Positions 47,967-55,633 of a stretch of DNA of 64,000 nt are shown here, piece after piece. The position numbers and the translations under genes are program-made. Under the pieces are notes generated by a model. It had not been told where the DNA came from and ran no database searches. It saw only the letters and a program-made list of their open reading frames with translations. The DNA lies in NCBI GenBank assembly GCA_022822365.1, contig JAJEBV010000001.1, positions 124,001 to 188,000 of the forward strand, given 5' to 3'. The number at the start of each line of letters is the position of its first letter. Position 1 is the stretch's first letter. The DNA is from Thermoanaerobaculia bacterium. Lineage in GTDB: Bacteria; Acidobacteriota; Thermoanaerobaculia; Multivoradales; Multivoraceae.

Positions 47967-48695
47967 TCATGTCCTGAAGTGGGCGAAGATCTCGCGGTTG
48001 CCTGCCGGTCCCCGGAGGTCGCAGTCTACCGAGGCTCTGAACTTGAGGCCCAGCGCGCTCAGTTCGGCGATCCGCCGGGCGGCGACGTCCCGCCGCAGTT
48101 CGTCGTCCCGCACAACGCCGCCCTTGCCGACCTGGTTCCTGCCCACTTCGAACTGGGGCTTGATCAGGACCAGCAGGTCGGCCCCCGCGGCGAGGTGCGG
48201 CAGCAGCGCCGGCGCCACCTTGACGACCGAGATGAAGGAGACGTCGACGGTGGCGATCCGGCAGGTCTCGGGCAGGGCGTCCGCCGGCAGGTGGCGGGCA
48301 TTGACGCGCTCCATCACGACGACCCGGGGGTCGTTTCGCAGACCCGCGTCGAGCTGGCCGTAGCCCACGTCCACGGCGTAGACCCGCGCCGCTCCATGGG
48401 CCAGCAGGCAGTCCGTGAAACCCCCGGTCGAGGCGCCGACATCGAGACAGACGGCGCCTGCCGGGTCCACGTCGAACGCGTCCAGCGCCTGCTCGAGCTT
48501 GCGGCCTCCCCGTGACACGTAGGGTTCAGCGCGGCCCCGCACCTCGATGGCGGCGGCGCCAGACACCGCCGTCCCCGGCTTGTCCCGGCGCTCCCCGTCG
48601 ACCCGGACCCAGCCCGCCATCACGGCTCGCTTCGCCTGCTCCCGGCTGGCGAACAGCCCGCGCTCGACCAGCAGTTGATCGAGCCGCCGCTTCAC
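47967..48695 (-). CDS. tlyA: TlyA-family rRNA (cytidine-2'-O)-methyltransferase / hemolysin A
   Basis: A 242-residue protein with an N-terminal S4 RNA-binding domain ([21 protein letters not shown]) and an FtsJ-type methyltransferase domain ([27 protein letters not shown] loop; then [14 protein letters not shown], and [10 protein letters not shown]). TlyA methylates ribosomal RNA in mycobacteria and others. The GTG start overlaps the ispA stop (GTGA). Confidence 0.94.
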   Translation of the reverse strand: MKRRLDQLLVERGLFASREQAKRAVMAGWVRVDGERRDKPGTAVSGAAAIEVRGRAEPYVSRGGRKLEQALDAFDVDPAGAVCLDVGASTGGFTDCLLAHGAARVYAVDVGYGQLDAGLRNDPRVVVMERVNARHLPADALPETCRIATVDVSFISVVKVAPALLPHLAAGADLLVLIKPQFEVGRNQVGKGGVVRDDELRRDVAARRIAELSALGLKFRASVDCDLRGPAGNREIFAHFRT

Positions 48696-49666
48696 GAACC
48701 GCGGTGGACCAGGAAGGCGACCAGGGCCCTGAACAGGTCCCGGCGCGCGGGCAGCCCGTCGATCAGCGCCAGGCAGCGGTCCGCCGCCTGCAAAGCCTTC
48801 TGCCGGCTGCCCTCGAGGCCGAACAGCCCCGGATACGTCAGCTTCCCGGCCTGCCGGTCCTTGCCGGGCGTCTTGCCGAGTTCTTCCGAACTGCCGACCT
48901 CGTCCAGGATGTCGTCGCCGATCTGAAACAGGAGGCCCAGCTCGGCGCCGATCCGGGCGAGCTGCTCGATCCCTTCGGGTCCCGCGCCCGCGTAGACGCC
49001 GCCGAGCCGCGTACTCGCCTCGATCAGGGCCCCCGTCTTGAGACGGTGAATCCGTTCCAGCGAGGCGACCGCCTCTGGGTGCGCGGGTCTTCTGACCCGC
49101 TGCCGCCGCAGGCGGCCAGGAAGCGCGCCGGCCGAAGGCCGGCTCCGCTCCGCGCGGCCGTCCAGGTCACCCTCGTGCCGGAGATCGAAGACCTGGCCGC
49201 CGATCATCCCCGCCGTGCCGACGGCGTCCGCGACCAACCGCACCGCCTCCAGCCGCCGTTCGGGCGGCGCCGAGGCCGGTTCGCGGCCAAGGACCTCGTA
49301 GGCCCGGTTCAGCAGCGCGTCGCCGGCGAGCACCGCCATCGCCTCTCCCCGCGCCCGGTGCAGGGTCGGCCTCCCCCGTCGCAGGTCGTCGTCGTCCAGC
49401 GCCGGCAGATCGTCATGGATCAGGCTGAACGTGTGGACCATCTCAAGGGCCGCGCCGCCCGTCAGCAGGTCCTCGCGGGAGCCTCCCCAGGCTTCGCCGG
49501 CCAGGACGACCAGGGCCGGCCGGACCCGCTTCCCGCCCGCGAACACGCTGTAGCGCATCGCCTCGTGGATTTCCGCCGGCTCGGTTCCCGCGTCAGGCAA
49601 CAGGCGGTCCAGCGCCTCGTCGACCTCCGGTCTGAGGGCGGAGAGGAAGGAGGGGAAGTCGTTCAC
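48692..49666 (-). CDS. ispA: Farnesyl/geranylgeranyl diphosphate synthase with in-frame repeat insertion
   Basis: Makes C15 or C20 prenyl diphosphates. The 324-residue protein has the first Asp-rich motif HDDLPALDDDDLRRG (85-98), KTGALIEAS, and the second motif IGDDILDEVG. Between DLRHEGDL and EAVASLERIHRLKTG, where E. coli IspA has only a short loop, are about 29 additional residues (169-197, basic, including RLRRQRVRRPAHP) encoded by a complete REP-like repeat. The reading frame is kept and the insertion is in a loop, so the enzyme may still work. GTG start at 49666 overlaps the trm112-like stop. The dxs gene commonly found between ispA and tlyA is missing. Confidence 0.93.
   Translation of the reverse strand: MNDFPSFLSALRPEVDEALDRLLPDAGTEPAEIHEAMRYSVFAGGKRVRPALVVLAGEAWGGSREDLLTGGAALEMVHTFSLIHDDLPALDDDDLRRGRPTLHRARGEAMAVLAGDALLNRAYEVLGREPASAPPERRLEAVRLVADAVGTAGMIGGQVFDLRHEGDLDGRAERSRPSAGALPGRLRRQRVRRPAHPEAVASLERIHRLKTGALIEASTRLGGVYAGAGPEGIEQLARIGAELGLLFQIGDDILDEVGSSEELGKTPGKDRQAGKLTYPGLFGLEGSRQKALQAADRCLALIDGLPARRDLFRALVAFLVHRGS
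49075..49161 (-). repeat. REP-like repeat inserted in frame inside ispA
   Basis: Reading the minus strand: GCCGGCCTTCGGCCGGC, GCCGCCTGCGGCGGC and GCGGGTCAGAAGACCCGC hairpins in the same order and spacing as the intergenic copies at 43235-43302 and 60769-60836, ending in the shared CGCACCCA edge. It adds a multiple of three bases to ispA. Confidence 0.85.
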
Positions 49667-49950
49667 GCGCCGGGCGCCTGCCCGCCCTCTTCGGCCGCTT
49701 CCGGGACAACCTCGGGCGCGGGCAGAGCCTCGGCCACCAGCATCACGGGCACGTCGCTCACGATCGGATAGACGAGACCGGATTCCCGGCACCAGAGCCC
49801 CTCGGAGACCTCGGGCTCTTCCTCGCCGAAGTGCTCCCGGTAGCGGGCGACGAGCCGCCCGCACACAGCGGCCGGCAGCGGGACGACCTGAAGCGCCCCC
49901 TTCGACCTGGGGCACACCAGGAGTTCGAGCAGTTCCGGATCCACGGCCAC
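49663..49950 (-). CDS. Trm112/YcaR-like small protein
   Basis: A 95-residue protein beginning VAVDPELLELLVCPRSKGALQ, with GLVYPIVSDVPVML near the end, the Trm112 family pattern (zinc-ribbon-derived; here one cysteine in LLVCP and one in GLWC). Bacterial members are found next to lipid A or methyltransferase genes and stabilise partner enzymes. The GTG 49950 has GAGGT upstream. The Pro/Glu-rich tail is unusual. It overlaps ispA by four bases. Confidence 0.82.
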   Translation of the reverse strand: MAVDPELLELLVCPRSKGALQVVPLPAAVCGRLVARYREHFGEEEPEVSEGLWCRESGLVYPIVSDVPVMLVAEALPAPEVVPEAAEEGGQAPGA

Positions 49951-49958
49951 TTTATGCG

Positions 49959-50510
49959 CTACCTCGACCAGCGAAGAAGGAGGGAGTTCATTCCCGGGTT
50001 GCGACGATAGTAGGACGAGTTCGACATATGGAAGAAGCCGAAGCTCAGGCGCGAGCCGTCCCGCAACCGCCGTCCGACCGCGATCCCGGTGCGAAACTCG
50101 AACTCGCCGCCGATGTCCTTGCCGTCCCCCTTCTCGTAGAAACCCACGGAGGTGCCGGTGTCGATGAACCAGAAACGTCCGAGGTTGATCCGCTGGTCGG
50201 TGCCCGCGTAGAGGAAGAACGACTCGTCGAGGGTCACGAAAGCGCCCACATGGGGACCCAGCCCCAGGCACCAGTCGGTGGCGAAGCGGTGCTCGAGGCC
50301 GACCTCGACGGTCTCGTGGCCCCGGCCGAAATCGGTCACTCCGGTACTGACTCTCAGACCCGCCTCGTCCGCGCGGCTGGGTCCGGCGTGCTCCGCGTCC
50401 GCGTTGCAGGCGAAGGCGGGCGGGACGGCCAGGCTCCCCAGCAACGCCAACAACGGTAGCCAGGCAAACGGCAGACCAGGCGCTACGTTGCGCGGACCCG
50501 GGTAGCGCAC
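49959..50510 (-). CDS. PagL-like lipid A 3-O-deacylase-family outer-membrane protein
   Basis: PagL is an outer-membrane beta-barrel that removes an acyl chain from lipid A. This protein has a signal peptide (FAWLPLLALLGSLAVPPAFA), alternating beta-strands, and the C-terminal motif FGFFHMSNSSYYRRNPGMNS. Counting from the longer ATG start at 50534, His169 and Ser171 match the PagL His126 and Ser128, but the position of the third residue, Glu140 (His+14), is Asn183. I prefer GTG 50510 as the start (183 residues) because TAGGCT ends 8 bases upstream of it. It heads the run trm112-like, ispA, tlyA, nadK, ribBA, gmd, amidase. Confidence 0.75.
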   Translation of the reverse strand: MRYPGPRNVAPGLPFAWLPLLALLGSLAVPPAFACNADAEHAGPSRADEAGLRVSTGVTDFGRGHETVEVGLEHRFATDWCLGLGPHVGAFVTLDESFFLYAGTDQRINLGRFWFIDTGTSVGFYEKGDGKDIGGEFEFRTGIAVGRRLRDGSRLSFGFFHMSNSSYYRRNPGMNSLLLRWSR

Positions 50511-50518
50511 GGCCGCGT

Positions 50519-50539
50519 AGCCTACCCTCCGCATACAAT
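50519..50539. promoter_or_regulatory. Divergent -10 hexamers for pagL-like and glycosyltransferase genes
   Basis: On the minus strand TAGGCT (50524-50519) ends 8 bases before GTG 50510 of the pagL-like gene. On the plus strand TACAAT (50534-50539) ends 6 bases before GTG 50546 of the glycosyltransferase gene. Neither gene has a Shine-Dalgarno sequence; both would give leaderless mRNAs. -35 matches are poor. Confidence 0.4.
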
Positions 50540-50545
50540 GCGCGC

Positions 50546-51418
50546 GTGGACGGAACGCCGGAAGACGGAGGGCGACCGCCGATTTCGGCCCTGGTGACCA
50601 CCTACAACGAGGAACGGCACATCGCCGACTGCCTCGCGTCCCTCGACTGGTGCGACGAAGTGCTGGTCGTCGACTCCTTCTCCACCGACCGCACTCCCGA
50701 GATCGTCCGCGGCTGCGAGCGCGCCCGCTTCGTCCAGCGCACCTACTACGGTTCCGCGTCGCAGAAGAACTGGGCCATGGACCAGACCCAGAACGAGTGG
50801 GTGCTGATTCTCGACGCCGACGAACGCTGCACCGCCGAACTCCGGGCGGAGATCACGGCGCTGTTCCGCGACGGAGAGCCGGCCCACGACGCCTACACGA
50901 TCAAACGCCGCGTCTTCTTCCTGGGCAAGGTGATCCGCTTCTCGGGCTGGCAACACGATCGCGTCGTCCGGCTGCTGCGCCGCGACGCGGGCCGTTACCC
51001 GAACCGCCGCGTCCACGCGGACATGCTGACCCGGACGCCGGCGCCGGTGCTCCGCCGCCCCATGGACCACTTCATGGTCGACGACCTGCTCTCCTACTCC
51101 CGGAGGATTCAGCGCTACAGCTGGTGGGGAGCCGCCCAGCTCTGGCGCGACGGCCGCCGGTCCGGCGCCGCCGAGGTCCTGGGGCGCTCCCTGTGGCGCT
51201 TCCTGCGCACGTACGGCCTGCAGTTCGGCGTGCTCGACGGCATGCGCGGCCTCGTGTTCTGCCTGCTCCAGGCCTACGGCACCTACCTCAAGTGGTCCTA
51301 CGTGTGGTCCTGGCAGGTGAACCAGAAGCGCGGCATCGAGCCGCCGCTGCCGTCCTTCGACGACAGCAAGAGCACCTGGCGGGGCCTGACCGAACTCGAG
51401 CCCGGGACCGCCAAGTAG
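50546..51418 (+). CDS. Family 2 glycosyltransferase, LPS-core (WaaE/KdtX-like)
   Basis: A 290-residue GT-A fold enzyme: ISALVTTYNEERHIADCLASLDW, VVDSFSTDRT and LILDADER (the metal-binding DAD). The C-terminal half with HFMVDDLLSYSRRIQRYS and a hydrophobic helix (FGVLDGMRGLVFCLLQAYGTYLKW) is like WaaE/KdtX, which adds glucose to the LPS inner core. Placement next to a lipid A-modifying gene fits an envelope role. Sugar donor is not deducible. Confidence 0.88.
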   Translation: MDGTPEDGGRPPISALVTTYNEERHIADCLASLDWCDEVLVVDSFSTDRTPEIVRGCERARFVQRTYYGSASQKNWAMDQTQNEWVLILDADERCTAELRAEITALFRDGEPAHDAYTIKRRVFFLGKVIRFSGWQHDRVVRLLRRDAGRYPNRRVHADMLTRTPAPVLRRPMDHFMVDDLLSYSRRIQRYSWWGAAQLWRDGRRSGAAEVLGRSLWRFLRTYGLQFGVLDGMRGLVFCLLQAYGTYLKWSYVWSWQVNQKRGIEPPLPSFDDSKSTWRGLTELEPGTAK

Positions 51419-51436
51419 CGGGGCCCTGCCGCCGCC

Positions 51437-52222
51437 TCAGTCGACCGGGAGCAGGAGGGACTCGATCCTGGTGGCCCGGCCCGTAGCCTCGTCCGCGTCG
51501 ACCAGAGCGGCCGCCAGCCGGACATCCCGTTTGGCGACCTCGAAGCCGGACGGCGTGTTCAGGAGAAAGCGCTTGAGAGCCCGGTCGGCGCGCACGCCGA
51601 TCACCGAGTCGTAGGGGCCGGTCATGCCGACGTCCGTCACCAGCGCCGTGCCCTGCGGCAGAACGCGGGCGTCGGCGGTCGGCACATGGGTGTGGGTGCC
51701 GAGCACCGCCGTCACCCTGCCGTCCAGGTGGTAGGCGAACGCCTGCTTCTCGCTCGTCGCCTCGGCGTGGAAGTCGACCAGGACGATCCGGATCGCCGGG
51801 TCGAGACCGGCCAGGATGGAGTCGGCGGCGGCGAACGGCGAGGGCAGCGGCTTCATGAAGGTCTGGCCCTCCAGGTTGACCACCGCGTACGGAGTCCCGA
51901 TCGGCAACTCGCCGACGAAGACGCCGCCCCCGGGATTCCCCTCAGGGTAGTTCGCGGGCCTCAGCAGGTTCGGCATCCGGTCGTAGAACGGCACGCCTTC
52001 CTTCTTCGCCCAGGCGTGATTGCCCGTCGTCATGCAGTCGATCGGAAGTGCCGAGAGTTCCTTCAGCACCCCGGGCGTCACGCCGCTGCCGCCGGCCGCG
52101 TTCTCGACGTTGACGACGGTCGCGTCGACCCGGTGGCGGTCGATCAACTCCGTCAGCAGCCGCGACAGCGCCCGGCGCCCCGGCTTGCCGACCACATCGC
52201 CGACGAAGAGGAAACGGGCCAT
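51437..52222 (-). CDS. ymdB: YmdB-family metallophosphoesterase
   Basis: A 261-residue two-metal phosphodiesterase (TIGR00282 type): FVGDVVGKPGRRAL, VNVENAAGGSGVTP, TTGNHAW and GTHTHVPTADARVLP supply the metal ligands. In Bacillus, YmdB hydrolyses 2',3'-cyclic nucleotides and affects biofilm and sporulation. It follows rny by 10 bp, the same rny-ymdB order as in Firmicutes. Confidence 0.93.
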   Translation of the reverse strand: MARFLFVGDVVGKPGRRALSRLLTELIDRHRVDATVVNVENAAGGSGVTPGVLKELSALPIDCMTTGNHAWAKKEGVPFYDRMPNLLRPANYPEGNPGGGVFVGELPIGTPYAVVNLEGQTFMKPLPSPFAAADSILAGLDPAIRIVLVDFHAEATSEKQAFAYHLDGRVTAVLGTHTHVPTADARVLPQGTALVTDVGMTGPYDSVIGVRADRALKRFLLNTPSGFEVAKRDVRLAAALVDADEATGRATRIESLLLPVD

Positions 52223-52232
52223 CCGGACTCCC

Positions 52233-53801
52233 TCAGCGCGCGTACTCGATCGACCGCGACTCACGGATCACGGTGACCTTGATCTGGCCCGGGTACGTGA
52301 GTTCGCTCTCGATCTTCCGCGCCACGTCCCGGCTCAGCCACACCGCCTGCTCGTCGCTGATCTCCTTGCAGTCGACGATGACCCGCACTTCGCGGCCTGC
52401 CTGGATCGCATAGCTCTTCTGGACGCCCTTGAACTTCGATGCCAGGTCCTCGAGCTTCTTGAGGCGCTTCATGTAGTTCTCGAGGATCTCCCGCCGGGCG
52501 CCGGGACGGGCCGCGGAAACCGCGTCGGCGGCGGTGACGAGAACCGCCTCGACGGTCTCCGGGTCGTAGTCGCCGTGGTGACAGGCCATCGCGTGCACCA
52601 CCTCCTCGCTCTCGCCGTAGCGACGCAGCAGGTCGATGCCGATTTCCAGGTGGGTGCCGTCCATTTCCCGGTCCACCGCCTTGCCGATGTCGTGGACCAG
52701 GCCGGCGCGCTTGGCGACATGGACATCGGCCTTCAACTCGCCCGCCATCGTTCCCGCCAGAAACGCGACCTCCTTGCTGTGCTGCAGGACGTTCTGGCCG
52801 TAGGACGTGCGGAAACGGAGCCGGCCCAGCAGAGTGATCAGCTCCGGGTGAAGACCGGACAGATTCAGCTCCAGCAGGGCCTCGCTGCCCTCGCGCTGCA
52901 CCCGATCCTCGAACTCCGACTTGACCTTCGCCGCCACCTCCTCGATGCGGGCCGGGTGGATGCGGCCATCGGCGATCAGCCGTTCCAGGGTGACGCGCGC
53001 GATCTCCCGCCGGAACGGGTCGAAGCCGGAGAGAATGACCGCCTCCGGCGTGTCGTCCACGATCAGGTCGACGCCGGTGGTCAGCTCCAGGGCCCGGATG
53101 TTCCTCCCCTCGCGGCCGATGATCCGCCCCTTCATCTCGTCGTTCGGCAGCATGACGACCGAGACCGTCGTCTCCGAGACGTAGTCGGACGCCGAACGTT
53201 CGACGGCGAGGCTGATGATCCGCTGGGCCTCGCGCTGGGCCGACTCCCGCGCCTCGTCCTCGATCCGCTTGGCCATGTGCGCCGACTCCATGCGCACCTC
53301 GTGTTCGAGGCTGTGGCTCAACTCCTCGCGGGCCTGCTGCACGGTCAGGCCGGACACCCGTTCGAGTTGCCGGCGAACCTCCGCCAGCCGTTCTCCGACC
53401 TCGCCGCGCTCGACCTCGAGCCGGCTCTCCGCCTCCCCCAGCGTCCGCTGCCGTCCGTTCAGTTCCTGCTCGAGCGTCTCGAGCGCGGCCGCCTTCTCAC
53501 GCGAGCGCACGCTGCGTTCGCCGAGCTTCCGCTCCTGCTCCTCCATCGCCCGGCGCTGCTCGACCGTCGATCGCTCGAACTCCGAGCGGAGCGTCAGCAA
53601 CTCCTCCTTCGCCGCCAGCTCCTGTTCGCGACGCTTGGCCGCGCAGTCGCGCTCGGTCTCTTCGACGAGGCCCCTGGCCTGGCGCCTCGCCTCTTCGATC
53701 AACTTCGCCGCGCTACGCCGTCCGGCAAGGCTCCAAAACAGCCAGGCAGCCGCCAGCGTCGCCAGTGCGGCGCCTGCGGCGATCAGTGTGGTTTCGGTCA
53801 T
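52233..53801 (-). CDS. rny: Ribonuclease Y
   Basis: Membrane-anchored endoribonuclease that starts mRNA decay. The 522-residue protein has an N-terminal transmembrane segment (AAGAALATLAAAWLFWSLAG), a long Glu/Arg coiled coil (about 25-190), a KH domain (GRIIGREGRNIRALE) and an HD domain (HSKEVAFLAG, then LVHDIGKAVD with the HD pair). Start is ATG 53801; the upstream extension overlaps the probable 6S RNA. Confidence 0.95.
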   Translation of the reverse strand: MTETTLIAAGAALATLAAAWLFWSLAGRRSAAKLIEEARRQARGLVEETERDCAAKRREQELAAKEELLTLRSEFERSTVEQRRAMEEQERKLGERSVRSREKAAALETLEQELNGRQRTLGEAESRLEVERGEVGERLAEVRRQLERVSGLTVQQAREELSHSLEHEVRMESAHMAKRIEDEARESAQREAQRIISLAVERSASDYVSETTVSVVMLPNDEMKGRIIGREGRNIRALELTTGVDLIVDDTPEAVILSGFDPFRREIARVTLERLIADGRIHPARIEEVAAKVKSEFEDRVQREGSEALLELNLSGLHPELITLLGRLRFRTSYGQNVLQHSKEVAFLAGTMAGELKADVHVAKRAGLVHDIGKAVDREMDGTHLEIGIDLLRRYGESEEVVHAMACHHGDYDPETVEAVLVTAADAVSAARPGARREILENYMKRLKKLEDLASKFKGVQKSYAIQAGREVRVIVDCKEISDEQAVWLSRDVARKIESELTYPGQIKVTVIRESRSIEYAR

Positions 53802-53824
53802 CGGCCCTCGATCCGGGCAGAAAG

Positions 53825-54012
53825 GCATCCCCCGCGGGGCCGTGTGAACGCGCCCCGACACAGAACCAGAGCGGGACCAGGTGGGTGTCCGCGCCACCCG
53901 CCGTTAGCGTCCCCGTACGAGCGGGGCTGGCACGGGCGAGCAGTTGAAGGACTCCCTTAACAAGAGCGATGGTTCCAACCACGGCTTTCATCACGAACCG
54001 CGCAGGGGATGC
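53825..54012 (-). ncRNA. ssrS: Probable 6S RNA
   Basis: The 237-bp gap between zapA and rny contains a 188-nt stretch that folds into one long rod. The ends GCATCCCC and GGGGATGC pair exactly, followed inward by TGCGCGG with CCCCGCG, then GCCGTG with CACGGC and GAACC with GGTTC. The middle is an internal loop, and the tip is CCCCG-CTCGTA-CGGGG inside a CCGT/ACGG stem. Size, long-range closing helix, central bubble and position just after zapA all match 6S RNA, which binds the housekeeping RNA polymerase. No primary-sequence match was tested. Confidence 0.6.
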
Positions 54013-54038
54013 AAGGTCAAAGTTCCTTTCAGCAACAG

Positions 54039-54356
54039 TCAGGCGTCGAGGGCGGCCTCCAGGTCGGAGGTCAGGATCGAGACGCGCTCCACCAGTTCCT
54101 GGTAGCGCCCGCCGTCCCCTTCTGCTCCACCGTTGGCCTCGTTGGCGAGATTCAACGCGGCGAGGACGGCGATCTGACCCGGCTCCAGATTCGGCGCCTG
54201 GTCAGCGACCTCCCGCATCTTGCGATCGACCTTCTCCGCGAGTTCGCGAAGGCGGTCCGCATCCACCGCTCCATCCTCGCGGAGGGAGTAGGGAACGCCG
54301 AAAATCTCGACCGCGACAGTAGCCGCAACCTCTTCCTGGCGTTCACCTTCGGCCAT
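54039..54356 (-). CDS. zapA: Cell division protein ZapA
   Basis: A 105-residue FtsZ-ring stabiliser: VAVEIFGVPYSLREDGAVDADRL, then RELAEKVDRKMREVAD, and a central IAVLAALNLANE helix followed by a C-terminal coiled coil. The ATG at 54356 gives the usual ~100-residue length. It lies between the small coiled-coil gene and the probable 6S RNA. Confidence 0.9.
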   Translation of the reverse strand: MAEGERQEEVAATVAVEIFGVPYSLREDGAVDADRLRELAEKVDRKMREVADQAPNLEPGQIAVLAALNLANEANGGAEGDGGRYQELVERVSILTSDLEAALDA

Positions 54357-54400
54357 TTCTCGACACCTCTCGTGGGCAAGCACTATAGCAGCCCGGAGCG

Positions 54401-54616
54401 TCAGGAATCGCCGTCCGCCAGCAGCTCCTCGAGCCCCTCGGCCAGTGCCTCCACCCGTTGACCGACCTCGGCACGCTCCGCCGCGGCACGCTTCTCGGCC
54501 GCTTCGAGTTCAGCGGTCAACTCCCGCGTCCGCTCGCGCTCGGCGGCGAGCGCCTCCGTGGCGCGCTGAATCGCCGCCTCGAGCCGCGCGACCGCGTCGA
54601 TCGCCCCGTCAGCCAT
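54401..54616 (-). CDS. Small coiled-coil protein, ZapB-like by position
   Basis: A 71-residue protein that is almost all coiled coil (LEAAIQRATEALAAERERTR and EKRAAAERAEVGQRVEALAE). Its ATG shares one base with the rplT stop, so it is translated after rplT, and zapA follows 44 bp later. Position and structure recall ZapB, the partner of ZapA, but the sequence is too simple to prove homology. Confidence 0.6.
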   Translation of the reverse strand: MADGAIDAVARLEAAIQRATEALAAERERTRELTAELEAAEKRAAAERAEVGQRVEALAEGLEELLADGDS

Positions 54617-54999
54617 CAGGACGGCGAGGTCGAACCGGCGCCCGCCTCGAGCGCTCCCCGCGCGACCGTCGCGACGGCGGCGAACCCTTCGGCATCCCGC
54701 ACCGCCAGGTCCGCGAGCATCTTCCGGTTCAGCTCGATGCCGGCGAGCTTGAGCCCCGACATCAACCGGCTGTAGGACAGTCCGTTCAGACGCGCGGCGG
54801 CGTTGATCCGGACGATCCAGAGGCTCCGGAACTGGCGCTTCCGCTGCCGCCGGTCGCGGTAGGAGTAGGCGAGCGACCGGTCGACCGCCAACTTGGCTAT
54901 CCGGTGGCCCTTCGACTTGACGCCGTAGTAGCCCTTCGCCTGCTTGAGAATCTTCTTCCGGCGCCGGGCTCGCCGGCTGCCCCGTTTCACTCGTGCCAT
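54616..54999 (-). CDS. rplT: 50S ribosomal protein L20
   Basis: 127 residues, beginning [20 protein letters not shown], with [28 protein letters not shown] and [13 protein letters not shown], all diagnostic for L20. The C-terminus has a short extension ([10 protein letters not shown]). It follows rpmI by 69 bp. The usual order thrS-infC-rpmI-rplT is preserved except that infC is absent. Confidence 0.98.
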   Translation of the reverse strand: MARVKRGSRRARRRKKILKQAKGYYGVKSKGHRIAKLAVDRSLAYSYRDRRQRKRQFRSLWIVRINAAARLNGLSYSRLMSGLKLAGIELNRKMLADLAVRDAEGFAAVATVARGALEAGAGSTSPS

Positions 55000-55068
55000 C
55001 GTCCATGCCCCCCTTGGGTCCCGGACGGACGGGTCGGCCCCGCTCCGCCGGAAGCTCCAGCGCAAGCC

Positions 55069-55260
55069 CTAGTCGATCATCCCCCTGATCGCCTTGGCGA
55101 AAGCTCCCTCAACGTCGGCCTGCTTCCGCAGCTTCCGCTTCCGGCCCTGCGCCTTCTTCGTCTGCATATGGTTCATCATCGAGTGCCTGCGCTTCACCTT
55201 GCCCTTGGCGGTGAGCTTGAAGCGCTTGGCCGCTCCACGGTGCGTTTTCTGCTTGGGCAT
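55069..55260 (-). CDS. rpmI: 50S ribosomal protein L35
   Basis: 63 residues, [20 protein letters not shown] at the start and [20 protein letters not shown] in the middle, typical of L35. ATG 55260 has a good GGAGG site 8 bases upstream. An extended -10 promoter with two competing hairpins lies in its leader. Confidence 0.97.
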   Translation of the reverse strand: MPKQKTHRGAAKRFKLTAKGKVKRRHSMMNHMQTKKAQGRKRKLRKQADVEGAFAKAIRGMID

Positions 55261-55277
55261 TCCAGAGCCTCCTGTGG

Positions 55278-55312
55278 GGCTCGGAGGAGCCGCCGAACGG
55301 CGGATAGTAGCA
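55278..55312 (-). promoter_or_regulatory. Extended -10 promoter and alternative leader hairpins of rpmI-rplT
   Basis: On the minus strand TGCTACTAT (55312-55304) is an extended -10 sequence. Just downstream, CCGCCGTTCGGCGG (55303-55290) and GGCTC-CTCC-GAGCC (55291-55278) are hairpins that share two bases, so only one can form fully. This may serve feedback control of the ribosomal protein genes; that is inference. Confidence 0.4.
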
Positions 55313-55360
55313 GTTTGAGCCCTGAAACGCAGCGCCGGCGTGGCGGTGGTGCCGGCCGCC

Positions 55361-55530
55361 TTCGCCGGAGCCGGAGGGGAGGGTCCCATCGGCCGCTCGC
55401 GCTCGCCTGGTGATGGGGAGGTGGGCGCTCGCTCCGGTCGGCTTCGCTCCGAATGGCCCTCGAACGACGGAAGACCCCGGGCGTCGCTCGCCTCCAGTCC
55501 GCTGGGACCCTCCCCTCCGGCCCCGGCGAA
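55361..55530 (+). repeat. Large inverted-repeat element, copy 2
   Basis: Arms 55361-55388 and 55503-55530 (28 bases) are complementary with one mismatch and contain GGAGGGTCCCA. The 114-bp interior aligns with the reverse complement of the interior of 13471-13657. It occupies the place where infC would be expected between thrS and rpmI. No coding sequence is visible. Confidence 0.75.
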
Positions 55531-55547
55531 GGCTGAGACGTAGCTCC

Positions 55548-55613
55548 GGGTACGCGGGTCCTCTGTCCCGCTGCCGCCGAAGGCGGCCAGGTAAACGCGC
55601 CGCGAAGCGGCGA
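55548..55613 (-). repeat. REP-like repeat downstream of thrS
   Basis: A full copy in reverse orientation with hairpins around GCGGGTCCTCTGTCCCGC, GCCGCCGAAGGCGGC and GCCGCGAAGCGGC. It lies 20 bp past the thrS stop and 17 bp from the large inverted-repeat element, a similar arrangement to that at 13411-13657. Confidence 0.75.
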
Positions 55614-55633
55614 CGACCAAGGCCGCTGACTGG

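Noticed and set aside
53713..53994. A 93-codon minus-strand ORF between zapA and rny
   Set aside because: It overlaps the rny N-terminus and the 6S-like fold and has no family resemblance.
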